DNA of 53,598 bases from an uncultured Bacteroidales bacterium (lineage in GTDB: Bacteria; Bacteroidota; Bacteroidia; Bacteroidales; Bacteroidaceae), in the NCBI GenBank assembly GCA_945787885.1, contig CALZJF010000014.1:1-53598 (forward strand), in the 5' to 3' direction. Of the stretch, positions 8,261 to 16,663 are shown one piece after another; position 1 is the stretch's first letter, and each line of letters begins with the position of its first letter. A program made the position numbers and the translations under genes. The notes beneath the pieces were generated by a model. It saw only the letters and a list, made by a program, of their open reading frames with translations. It was not told the DNA's origin and did no database searches.

Positions 8261-11200
8261 ATGCACTTCCGATTCCTTCTCCTGACGCTCTGCACCCTCG
8301 TGCTGCCATGGGCCGCACAGTCTGCCAAGGCAGACGATGAGGTAAAACTCACGCAATATACGATGACCGATGGGGCGCTCATACGGGGCATGTCGGACAA
8401 CGGATGCTGGGCTGTAGCCTACACCCCACATCCTGCCGATGCCTATTATACGTATGCGCGCGTGATTGACCTCACTACGCATCAAGATGTATTCCTCACC
8501 ACACAGGAGGAGATGGAGATGGGCACGGAGAGCCAGGCCAACGATATCACCGACGATGGCCTGCTCGTGGTAGGAAGCTACAAGGGGCAGCCTGCCACTT
8601 GGTCAGCCACCACTGCCGCCTGGACCTTCCTCCCCATCGCGGGCGACAAGGCGGGCGGACGCGCCACTGCCGTCACCCCCGATGGCAGGTATGCCGTCGG
8701 CGTCTGTACCAATGGCGGACTCGACGAGGTGCCGGCGCTGTGGGACCTCACCACTGCCACGCTGATTCCCACCCCCAATCTCCCCACCCACGACCTTTGG
8801 GGCGACAACGAGGGGATGCTCCGCTTCACCGGTATCTCTGCCGACGGGCGCTACATCACGGGCTGCATGGACTACAGCTATCCCCAGTGCGTGCTCTATT
8901 TCGTCTATGACACCACTGCCGACTCCTGGGACCCCATCGCCTTCGACTACGATGCCGCCACCCACCGCTATACGGCGAAGTCTGCCGATGTGCTCACGCT
9001 CGATGGCATCGTAGTCTCCCCCAGCGGAGAGTGGGTGGGCGGGACGGTCCACAATGTCGATGATGTGAAGCATCCCTTTCGCTATCATCTCCCCACGCAG
9101 ACGTTTGAGAATTTCTGCGAGACCGACGACCTCGACAAGGCTTGCGTGACGATTGACAACGAGGGGACGCTCTATGCCGCCACGCCTGCCGTCAATCCCA
9201 GCCGTTCGCTTTACGTCCGGCGCGGCAACTATTGGTATGGCCTCGACGAGATGCTGCGGCAGGCGTACGGCATGGATTTCTATAAATTCACGAGTTTCGC
9301 CGCCACGGGATTCCCCGTAGCCGTCTCAGCCGACTGTCAGACCCTCGCCGCCAACGCCTATATTCAGGAAGACAACTATCTGCTCAGCCTCCCCGAGCCC
9401 TTCTCGCAGGTGTGCAGCCGCATCAATCTGCTCGAAGACTATACCCCCTCCATGCGTTCCGGCGCAAAAGTGGGGAAGATGGCAAACGTGGAGCTCCGCT
9501 TCACGCGCAATGTCGCCGTCACGGGCCAGACCTCCGACGTCGTGCTGCGCGATGCCGATGGGCAAATCGTAAAGACCGCCATCAGTTTCCAAGTCAATGC
9601 CGCCAATCCGAAGACGGTGAACATTGGCTTCCGCACCTATACGCTCGAAAAAGACCGCGACTATACGCTCGAAATCCCTGCCGGCACCATCTCGCTGGCG
9701 GGCGATGCCTCGCAGCAGAACCATGCCATCGCCCTCCAATACACGGGGCTTGGCACTGACGACATCATGGCCTCTGCCGTTTCGCCCACTGATGGCAGCA
9801 CGCTCGGACACGTGGATATGACCTCGAGCCCCGTGGTCTTCTCCTTCCCCTGCGATGTCAGGGTGGCGGAAGATGCCGTGGCCTACCTCTACTGCAACGA
9901 CGAGGCCGAGCCTGCCGCCACGCTGCAGCTCCTGGCAGGCATCACTGCCACGACGGCGCATCAGCTGATGGCCTATCCCACCAGTAGTCTCAGTCTCTAT
10001 CGTGGCAACAGCTATCGCATCGTGCTGCCGCAGGGCAGCGCCACCGACCTCAGCGGCTATGTCAAGACTGCTGCCGCAGAGGTGACTTATGAGGGCGGCT
10101 ACGAGCAGACCATCGTCTCCGACAACAGTCGTATCTACATGGAGAACTTTGCCGAGGGCATGGGCAACGTGATGCTCTTCGATGCTGACCGCCTGACGCC
10201 TACTGCCGAGATGCAGGCGTGGGGCTTCGATGCTGCCAATACCGCATGGTGGTATGCCGCCGACGATGACTTCTCGAACCCCTGTGCCGTCTCCCACTCC
10301 ATGTATTCGCCTGCCGGCAAGAGCAACGACTGGATGGTGACCCCGCAGCTCAGCATCCCCGACGAAAAGTGCTATCTCACGTTCAAGGCCCAGAGCTTCC
10401 GCACGGCTAAGACTGACCGCCTGAAAGTCATCATCTGGGAGGAGGAGCAGAAGTTCAACGTGCTGTCGCAGAGCCTCGTAGAGCGCATGGCGCAGGAAGG
10501 CCGCGTAGTCGTGGATGAGGTGCTGTCGCCGGGCGCGGAGGAGAACCGCCTCGAAGGCGATTGGCAGGACTTCACCGTGCTGCTCGATGGCTATGCGGGC
10601 AGGAAAATCTATATCGCCTTCGTCAATGAGAATAGCAATGCGAGCGCAATCTTCGTGACGGATGTCTATGTCTGCCATGATGCCAGTTTCCAGATACAGC
10701 TCAGCGGCGTGTCGGAATCCTGCGTCGCGCAGACGGAGCAGGCGGTCAGCGGAAAAGTCTGCGTGCAGAGTGCTGCCGAGCCCTATCATTCCGCCACGCT
10801 TTCCCTCTGCGATGACGCCGGGCAGGAATTGGCTGCGCTGGAGTTTTCCCAGCTCAGCCTGCAGGCGGGCGATGAGCTTCCCTTCGCCTTCGGGCAGCCC
10901 CTCGCGCTCAAGGTGGGGAGGGAGAACCGTTTTACCCTGCACGTCAGGCTTCAGGGAACTACGCGCACGGATGAAGACTATCTTGCCCTCTGCATCAGAA
11001 ACCTCGCTTTCCGCCCCACCAAGCGCGTGGTGCTCGAAGAGAACACGGGTATGGCCTGCAACAACTGTCCGCTCGGACATCTTGCCATCGAATATCTCCG
11101 CAAACTCTATGGCCCTCTCTTCATCCCCCTCTGCTATCACACCTACACGGGCGATGCCTACGAGAGCGGAATGACGGACTATGTGCAGTATTTCCTTGGG

Positions 11201-12055
11201 CTCACCGCCGCTCCCACGGGCATCGTCGCCCGCACGTGGGGTGGGTCGCCCATGACTGCCGTGACCGCCGATGGCCTGACCGACTATTCCTTCAACTCCT
11301 CTGACGGCACTTGCTGGGCAGACCTCGTGGGAAAAAGCATGGCGGTGCTGGCGGATGCCGATGTGGCCCTCACCGCCGTCTATGATGAGGCGAGCCAGAA
11401 CGTCCGCCTCGACTACGATGTGCGCTATGCCCTCAGTGCGGACAACGTGAACGTAGGGCTCCTCTTCGTCGTCACCGAAGACGGGCTGTCGGGCTATCAG
11501 TCAAACAAATTCTACACGGAGACGGACGACGACCTCGGCCCTTGGCGGAAGGACGGCGAATATGGCAAGAGCACCGTGGCCTATACGTTCGACGATGTCG
11601 CCCGTGCGCTCTATCCCGCCAACGCCTACTATGGGCTCTCCGGCCTCATCCCGACGAGCGTAGAAGAGGGCGTGAGCTATTCGGGCAGCATCACGATGGA
11701 CTGCCTGACTGACCTCAGCCGTGTGCGCGACATACGCAACTGCCAGGTGACGTGTATGCTGATTGACCGCGAGACGGGGCGTCTCGTCAATGCTGCGCAG
11801 GCTCCCGTTGCCGATGCCTCTGCCATTTTGCAGCCTGACTCTGATGCCCGCGTCAGCATCCATCCCCGTTCCCACGGCGTGATTGTGCAGACCGTGCAGC
11901 CTGCCCGTGTCCGCGTCGTTGCTCCTGACGGCCGCCTGCTCGCCCATGTCGGCGGCAGTGGTATGCTTGACATTCCCCTCTCCTGCTCAGGCATCGTCAT
12001 CGTCGAGGTTACCACTGCCGATGGCATTCAGTGCCGGAAGCTCCGTCTCCCCTGA
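8261..12055 (+). CDS. Large secreted multidomain protein with Omp28-like domain and T9SS-type sorting tail
   Basis: The 1264-residue protein starts with a clear signal peptide (residues 1-24, MHFRFLLLTLCTLVLPWAAQ...). Residues about 30-400 contain repeated short beta-strand units of the type SxDGRYxxG, resembling HAF/beta-propeller repeats. Around 400-620 are Ig-like segments (AVSPTDGSTLGHVD). Around 625-790 is a cleaved-adhesin-like jelly roll (ENFAEGM...SNDWMVTPQLSI). Around 920-1170 is an Omp28-related, thioredoxin-like domain with LEENTGMACNNCPLG, cysteines C933 and C936. The last 70 residues (ARVRVVAPDGRLLAHVGG...IVIVEVTTADG) match a type A T9SS sorting domain, so surface exposure or release is inferred. 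The ATG at 8261 is used because the signal peptide begins there; the frame opens 69 nt earlier. It is followed at 128 nt by another secreted protein. Actual ligand or activity unknown. Confidence 0.8.
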   Translation: MHFRFLLLTLCTLVLPWAAQSAKADDEVKLTQYTMTDGALIRGMSDNGCWAVAYTPHPADAYYTYARVIDLTTHQDVFLTTQEEMEMGTESQANDITDDGLLVVGSYKGQPATWSATTAAWTFLPIAGDKAGGRATAVTPDGRYAVGVCTNGGLDEVPALWDLTTATLIPTPNLPTHDLWGDNEGMLRFTGISADGRYITGCMDYSYPQCVLYFVYDTTADSWDPIAFDYDAATHRYTAKSADVLTLDGIVVSPSGEWVGGTVHNVDDVKHPFRYHLPTQTFENFCETDDLDKACVTIDNEGTLYAATPAVNPSRSLYVRRGNYWYGLDEMLRQAYGMDFYKFTSFAATGFPVAVSADCQTLAANAYIQEDNYLLSLPEPFSQVCSRINLLEDYTPSMRSGAKVGKMANVELRFTRNVAVTGQTSDVVLRDADGQIVKTAISFQVNAANPKTVNIGFRTYTLEKDRDYTLEIPAGTISLAGDASQQNHAIALQYTGLGTDDIMASAVSPTDGSTLGHVDMTSSPVVFSFPCDVRVAEDAVAYLYCNDEAEPAATLQLLAGITATTAHQLMAYPTSSLSLYRGNSYRIVLPQGSATDLSGYVKTAAAEVTYEGGYEQTIVSDNSRIYMENFAEGMGNVMLFDADRLTPTAEMQAWGFDAANTAWWYAADDDFSNPCAVSHSMYSPAGKSNDWMVTPQLSIPDEKCYLTFKAQSFRTAKTDRLKVIIWEEEQKFNVLSQSLVERMAQEGRVVVDEVLSPGAEENRLEGDWQDFTVLLDGYAGRKIYIAFVNENSNASAIFVTDVYVCHDASFQIQLSGVSESCVAQTEQAVSGKVCVQSAAEPYHSATLSLCDDAGQELAALEFSQLSLQAGDELPFAFGQPLALKVGRENRFTLHVRLQGTTRTDEDYLALCIRNLAFRPTKRVVLEENTGMACNNCPLGHLAIEYLRKLYGPLFIPLCYHTYTGDAYESGMTDYVQYFLGLTAAPTGIVARTWGGSPMTAVTADGLTDYSFNSSDGTCWADLVGKSMAVLADADVALTAVYDEASQNVRLDYDVRYALSADNVNVGLLFVVTEDGLSGYQSNKFYTETDDDLGPWRKDGEYGKSTVAYTFDDVARALYPANAYYGLSGLIPTSVEEGVSYSGSITMDCLTDLSRVRDIRNCQVTCMLIDRETGRLVNAAQAPVADASAILQPDSDARVSIHPRSHGVIVQTVQPARVRVVAPDGRLLAHVGGSGMLDIPLSCSGIVIVEVTTADGIQCRKLRLP

Positions 12056-12183
12056 CCGCCCCCGTTTTCTCAGTCTGCGCAGGGGCTCCTTCGCGCAGGC
12101 CCTCCTTGCGCAGCCCCTGTTCTCTCAGTCGGCGTCTGAGAGCCCTTCCGAACACGAACATCGAACAAAAATCCTACCATATT
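12056..12183 (+). other. Spacer between the two large secreted-protein genes
   Basis: Contains the inverted repeat CAGGGGCT (12080-12087)/AGCCCCTG (12112-12119) with GCGCA repeated inside. This could be an attenuating or weak terminating hairpin. No TAnnTTTG box was seen, so cotranscription from the upstream promoter is plausible. Confidence 0.4.
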
Positions 12184-15100
12184 ATGAGCAAAATCTTTAC
12201 GCACAATTTCCTCAGCCGACTGCTGGCGCTCCTCCTCGTCTGCCTTGCAGGATGGAGCCAGAAGGCTGCGGCTGAAGGAACCGGGACGATGGATGATCCC
12301 TTCGTCTTGGTCAATGGAGGCGAGTATCAGGAGACCTCCAGCAAGTATTTCCATGCCAAGTTTGTCGTGCCTGCTGATGTCGCCGACGACGATGTATTCC
12401 TCGTCATCGACAATCTCCGTACGATGATGCTCTACGTCTATGCCGATGCAGGATATTCGCAGGAAATCAGCGAAGACCTCCTCACTTTCACTGGTTCCAA
12501 CCCTTGGATGATGAAGCTCGCCGTGAAGAAGGGCACGAAGGCAGGCACTGCCTACTACTTCCGCACCTTCTCCATGCAGAGCAATACGCTCAGTGTGGAG
12601 TATGGCGTAGGCATGGGGCAGCCGAAGTCCGCAGAACTGGAGTCCGTCATCCCGGCCGACGGCTCCACCCTCAGTGCTGCGCTCTGCAACGTCTCTTTCT
12701 GCTTCACGCAGGACATCACCTTCGATGGGGCTGAACTTCAGGTGGGCAGCGTGACGAAGCATCCTCAGGCCAACGGTCAGGGACGTTATGTCTCCGTAGA
12801 GCCCAAAGCCGAGCTGATGGAACTCTATGAATCTGAACAACTGAAGGCGGGCGACGACATTCGCATCACGCTGAAGAATGTGCGTGCTGCCAGCGGTGCC
12901 AACACTTTGGGCAATGTCTCCGTTGCCTATAAGGCAGCGGGAAAACCCGTGATGGTCGTGCAGACGGTCAATACGCCGGGCAATGGCCTTGATGAGTTCC
13001 TCTCGTACATGCCCCTTGCGTTTGAAAAGGGTGTAGTGGAAGTGGGCTTCGATGGCGACCTTCTGACCAGCAACCCCGACCTTTCCGCCGCCCTCACCTA
13101 TGGCGATTTGGAGTCGGAGGGCGATTTCTACCGCGAGCCTCTGGAGGTGCAGTTCGTCGGCACTCGCCGCATCGCCATCGATCTGCGCGGAAAGCTCCGC
13201 ACGCCACAGACCATGGGCATTGCGTCAGGGACGGCCTACCCGACGATGTCACTCTCCATCTCTGGGCTGAAGGATGCCACGGGCAATTTCGTGTTCTCCG
13301 AGCAGAGCGGTGGTGTCGGAATGTGCGGCTTCGACTATGACTATCGCCTGGTGAGATACAATTTCGACAAGGAGTTCACGCCGGGCAGCGGCAGCAGCAT
13401 CGACCGTGCTGAAAGCATCGAGTTGTATCTCCGCGAGAGTGGCGACGGCAAGCTGACGTACGATGGTGCCTGCTTCGAATACACTGATGGCGGCAGTGTG
13501 AAGACGCTGACCGTCGGCCGAGATTTGTTCGACATTCAGCCCGACCCTGAGGACGAAACGGCACAGCTCATATACATCCCCGTGCCTGACTTCTCGCGCG
13601 ATGCCAACTCTGAGGTGGTGCTCTCGCTCACCGGCCTGCAGACTCCCGATGGTCTGGACCACAGTGCCGACTTCTGCGTGAGATACACCACGGCGGGCCA
13701 TGCAGCTGCCGTGGTGCTCGCTGTGGAGTCTGCCACGATGACCACGTCTGACGGCAAGACCGTCATCGACTTGCTCCGGCAGTCAGAGCAGGAAAAGCTC
13801 ATCGCCGATGCCACGCTGACCATTGCCACTAACCGCGATGCCGAAATTGGGCTGATGCGCTACAGCGTCAATGATGTCACGACGGGCGAAGTGGTGAAAA
13901 GCTTCTACGATACAACGCAGAAGAATGCCGCCGGACATTGGGAGTTCTGGCTTCCCATGGACTATGTGCTCCAGGCTGGCCACAATTATGAAATTCTGCT
14001 TGAGGGCTGGTCGTCCGCAGAGGCCTACTATTCCTCGCAGCCCTCTCTCGGCACTGTCGCAGTGTCGCTCCGCGGAGCAACCAAGAGCTATGAGTACAGC
14101 GATATAGTGCTTGTCAGCCCTGCCTCATTGCACTATGCCGAGGGCGAGGCCGACTTCTCGCTGGCTGACGCCTCGCAGTCTGTGATTGACTTCACTTTCA
14201 GTGGCAGCGTAGAGGTGGCAGAAGCCTTTGTCCCCCTCGGTTTTGGTGAGACGGAGCCTTGCAGTGTGACGATGAGCAACGAAAATCGTACGGCGAGCCT
14301 GCGGATTCCCTCCTCCGTACTGACGGCGTACAGCCAGTTCGTAGTCAGTCTGCTTGTCAAGGACAGTCAAGGCAGGGTGGTGAAGGGCAACAATGGTGAA
14401 GGCGATGCGTCCTACATCTCAGCCTATGTTGATGCAAAATTCAATCTCCCCGTGCCGCAGCTCGTCAGCCCCGCGGAAGGCACGACGGTCAGCGAGGTGT
14501 CGCGCCTGCGCTTCCACTACGCCCAGGGCATTCAGCCCTCGTGGAGCGCTGCTGCCATTCAGGTTTGCAATGCGAAGCAGGAGGTTGTGGCAGTCTCTGC
14601 CAATGTCGTCAGCCTGATTCCCGAGGATGAGCAAGACAATTGGGAGTACGTCGTCACGGATGTTGAAGTCGTGCTGAACGTCCCCGTCATGCAGACTGGC
14701 TCATACACCATCGTCGTTCCCGAAGGCTTCTTCAGCTTGGACCTGAAAAATCAGGGCTTCGGCATGAAAAGCAATCGCGCGTGCAGCTTCAGCGTAGAGG
14801 TGGAGGGCGCAGATGTCCCCATTACCGAGGAGCTGAACTGCGACATCCTGCCCGCGGAGGGCAAGGTGACGGCACTCTACGATTTCAATATCACCTTCAA
14901 CGACTACAACGTCGTGTCATGGACGCAGGAGGCCTACCCCATTTTCACTGACGCCAGTGGCAAGGAGACGGAGGTGACCGACCTGCAGTGGGGCGATGAT
15001 TTCTGGCTCGCCAATCAGCTGAAGTGCGTGCTCCCTGAGATTGTCAATGCCGATGGTGTCTATAAGCTGACGATTCCTGTCGGTGCCGTGACGTACGATG

Positions 15101-15318
15101 ACAATCCTTACAATGTGAACAGCATTCCCGCCGTCTTTGAATACATTATCGGTTCGGGCAACAGCATCGCCCGCTTGCTCGGCAGTGATTCCGCCTCGGC
15201 TTACGATGTCTATACGCCGTCGGGCCAGCTCGTTCGCCGTCGGGCTTCTGCCGCAGCTTTGCAGACGCTCCCCGCAGGCACTTACGTCATCAATGGCCGC
15301 ACGGTGATTGTGCGCTAA
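12184..15318 (+). CDS. Large secreted protein with Ig-like repeats and T9SS-type sorting tail
   Basis: A 1044-residue protein with a signal peptide (residues 1-29, MSKIFTHNFLSRLLALLLVCLAG...). Below it is a series of beta-rich segments with the recurrent pattern PxDGSTLS / PAEGTTVSEVSRL, at roughly 150, 760 and 900. These look like bacterial Ig-like or SbsA-like modules. The C-terminus (AYDVYTPSGQLVRRR...LPAGTYVINGRTVIVR) is a compact T9SS type A-like sorting tail. No catalytic domain was recognised. The frame opens at 12031, but the chosen ATG gives the signal peptide directly. It probably forms a unit with the upstream gene, both ending before the 39-bp hairpin. Role as surface adhesin or S-layer-like protein is inference only. 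Confidence 0.75.
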   Translation: MSKIFTHNFLSRLLALLLVCLAGWSQKAAAEGTGTMDDPFVLVNGGEYQETSSKYFHAKFVVPADVADDDVFLVIDNLRTMMLYVYADAGYSQEISEDLLTFTGSNPWMMKLAVKKGTKAGTAYYFRTFSMQSNTLSVEYGVGMGQPKSAELESVIPADGSTLSAALCNVSFCFTQDITFDGAELQVGSVTKHPQANGQGRYVSVEPKAELMELYESEQLKAGDDIRITLKNVRAASGANTLGNVSVAYKAAGKPVMVVQTVNTPGNGLDEFLSYMPLAFEKGVVEVGFDGDLLTSNPDLSAALTYGDLESEGDFYREPLEVQFVGTRRIAIDLRGKLRTPQTMGIASGTAYPTMSLSISGLKDATGNFVFSEQSGGVGMCGFDYDYRLVRYNFDKEFTPGSGSSIDRAESIELYLRESGDGKLTYDGACFEYTDGGSVKTLTVGRDLFDIQPDPEDETAQLIYIPVPDFSRDANSEVVLSLTGLQTPDGLDHSADFCVRYTTAGHAAAVVLAVESATMTTSDGKTVIDLLRQSEQEKLIADATLTIATNRDAEIGLMRYSVNDVTTGEVVKSFYDTTQKNAAGHWEFWLPMDYVLQAGHNYEILLEGWSSAEAYYSSQPSLGTVAVSLRGATKSYEYSDIVLVSPASLHYAEGEADFSLADASQSVIDFTFSGSVEVAEAFVPLGFGETEPCSVTMSNENRTASLRIPSSVLTAYSQFVVSLLVKDSQGRVVKGNNGEGDASYISAYVDAKFNLPVPQLVSPAEGTTVSEVSRLRFHYAQGIQPSWSAAAIQVCNAKQEVVAVSANVVSLIPEDEQDNWEYVVTDVEVVLNVPVMQTGSYTIVVPEGFFSLDLKNQGFGMKSNRACSFSVEVEGADVPITEELNCDILPAEGKVTALYDFNITFNDYNVVSWTQEAYPIFTDASGKETEVTDLQWGDDFWLANQLKCVLPEIVNADGVYKLTIPVGAVTYDDNPYNVNSIPAVFEYIIGSGNSIARLLGSDSASAYDVYTPSGQLVRRRASAAALQTLPAGTYVINGRTVIVR

Positions 15319-15326
15319 GCCTCTCG

Positions 15327-15412
15327 TGTTCAGACATGTAAACATATAGAAAAGCTCCTTGGTTCTCTCTGCTGAACCAAGGAGCTTTTCTATATGTTTA
15401 CATGTCTGAACA
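15327..15412. terminator. Perfect 39-bp bidirectional hairpin between convergent genes
   Basis: Left arm 15327-15365 and right arm 15374-15412 are exact reverse complements (39 of 39) around the 8-nt loop TCTCTGCT. The inner part (GAAAAGCTCCTTGGTTC and complement) has A- and T-runs suited to termination in both directions. The outer 20 bp (TGTTCAGACATGTAAACATA) is far longer than a terminator needs. It begins 9 nt after the upstream stop codon and ends 2 nt before the stop of the minus-strand gene. Confidence 0.9.
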
Positions 15413-15414
15413 TT

Positions 15415-16062
15415 TCAGCATTCCAGCGTTCCGAAGAACTCGGGGCGGTGGAAGTCGGGCTGTGCGACGCCGATGGGATTCCATGAGAGGAAGTGCGGCG
15501 TCTGCAGGCGGTCGCCGCATTTGTAGAAGTTGGCGCGAATCTTCATGCCGGCGGCATCCTTCACGTCATGCTGGAAATATACGCTGTAGGGGATGAGGAG
15601 CACCACTTCCCATTCCGTCTCGCCTATTCGCTCTGCAAAGTTTTCGCGTCCGAGGCTCGACCATCGTTCTACGCTCTCCAGCACCTCCTTCGGAGCCCGC
15701 GTGCGTTCGTGGCGGTCCTTGCCGGCAGCAACGAGGATGGTGCCGACGCAGTTGCATTCCACATTGTAATACACTCCATCGTCAGTGGGCGATGAGAAGA
15801 ACTCTACGCAGCTGTCCTCCCAGACCGGTCCGCAGTCTGCCGGGGCCACGGCTGCCACGCTCTTTTCCTTCACGCGATAGTTGATTAGAAAGCCGCGCTG
15901 CGTCGTCACGATGCGGAAGGCTGCCTCCGGGCGATAGGGATATTCTGCCCAGTTCACAGTGTCGATGGGTTGAAACGCTTCGCCCAGACTGTCGAGCCAA
16001 GCCGGAACTTCCTCCAGCGCAAGGGCAGGAAGCTCAAAGTGATTTACTTTCAGAGTTTTCAT
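15415..16062 (-). CDS. Carbohydrate-binding family 9-like protein
   Basis: A 215-residue protein resembling the CBM9-like/DOMON-type beta-sandwich proteins common in Bacteroidetes. Visible landmarks are FRIVTTQRGFLINYRVKEKS, the conserved VWEDSCVEFFSSP (strand with acidic cluster), YYNVECNCVGTILVAAG, and the late FLSWNPIGVAQPDFHRPEFFG. No signal peptide is present with the chosen start (MKTLKVNHFELPAL). Starting at 16089 would add MPPPKTLST, which looks non-native. It faces the upstream secreted-protein gene tail to tail across the long hairpin. It probably binds a sugar or acts in a sugar-related step, but ligand and location are unknown. Confidence 0.75.
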   Translation of the reverse strand: MKTLKVNHFELPALALEEVPAWLDSLGEAFQPIDTVNWAEYPYRPEAAFRIVTTQRGFLINYRVKEKSVAAVAPADCGPVWEDSCVEFFSSPTDDGVYYNVECNCVGTILVAAGKDRHERTRAPKEVLESVERWSSLGRENFAERIGETEWEVVLLIPYSVYFQHDVKDAAGMKIRANFYKCGDRLQTPHFLSWNPIGVAQPDFHRPEFFGTLEC

Positions 16063-16236
16063 AGTTGAAAGTGTTTTAGGAGGAGGCATTTTTTGAAAAG
16101 CTGAATGCCCCTATGGTGATAGTATATATGCTATTGAAACGCGCGATGCCTGTTTTTATTGTCTCCCCACAGCAGAAAAAAAGGGCAAATGCCGTATGTT
16201 TTTCTGCGTTTTCTTTCGGATTATGGGTTTTTTGTG

Positions 16237-16244
16237 TAACTTTG
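16237..16244 (+). promoter_or_regulatory. Promoter -7 box of the tRNA gene
   Basis: TAACTTTG, perfect TAnnTTTG, 10 nt before the first base of tRNA-Arg. TTTC at 16214 lies 19 nt upstream as a partial -33 box. Confidence 0.65.
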
Positions 16245-16254
16245 CACCCGCATT

Positions 16255-16328
16255 GGCCCGGTAGCTTAGCTGAATAGAGCGTCAGATTCCGGTTCTGAAG
16301 GTCCTGGGTTTGAATCCCAGCCGGGTCA
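16255..16328 (+). tRNA. tRNA-Arg, anticodon CCG
   Basis: A 74-nt cloverleaf. The acceptor stem GGCCCGG pairs with CCGGGTC (one G-U). The D arm is GCTTAGCTGAATAGAGC. The anticodon stem TCAGA/TCTGA encloses the loop TTCCGGT, giving anticodon CCG (reads CGG). The T arm CTGGG/CCCAG encloses TTTGAAT. The discriminator is A. CCA is not encoded (ACA follows). A short hairpin terminator lies downstream. Confidence 0.95.
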
Positions 16329-16355
16329 CATCCCCCTTTGCTATAGGGAATCAGG

Positions 16356-16395
16356 AGGCTGCATCGTGAAATTGTTCGCGATGCAGCCTTTTTTT
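16356..16395 (+). terminator. Terminator of tRNA-Arg
   Basis: Inverted repeat GGCTGCATCG (16357-16366)/CGATGCAGCC (16379-16388) followed by seven T. Located 28 nt after the tRNA. Confidence 0.85.
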
Positions 16396-16546
16396 CGTGT
16401 CGCAGGGCGAGGCGAGGGCCGTGCGATAGAGAAATGGCAAAGTTCTGCTTTTGCCATTGCCCACTCTGACGTGCAAAACTTATCACTTTGCGAGAAAAAC
16501 AGATAGAAAATTCGCACACTTTCGATTCTTTTGTGCAGGTTTTCTT

Positions 16547-16554
16547 TAATTTTG
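16547..16554 (+). promoter_or_regulatory. Promoter -7 box of the acyl-CoA synthetase gene
   Basis: TAATTTTG, matching TAnnTTTG, 110 nt upstream of the ATG at 16664. Immediately before the start is a (TA)n tract, seen again before the GTG at 28925. Confidence 0.55.
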
Positions 16555-16663
16555 CCCCGTTTTTCGCCCATAGCCCTCAGTCAGTCTGCACAGCCTGCCG
16601 TGGGGAACAAGCGCGAAAGCCATTTACACCTTTACAGCCACTCATATATATATATAACGACGT

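Noticed and set aside
9326-11140. Antisense ORF of 604 codons within the first large secreted-protein gene
   Set aside because: Shadow of a GC-rich gene; no start context, domain or promoter.
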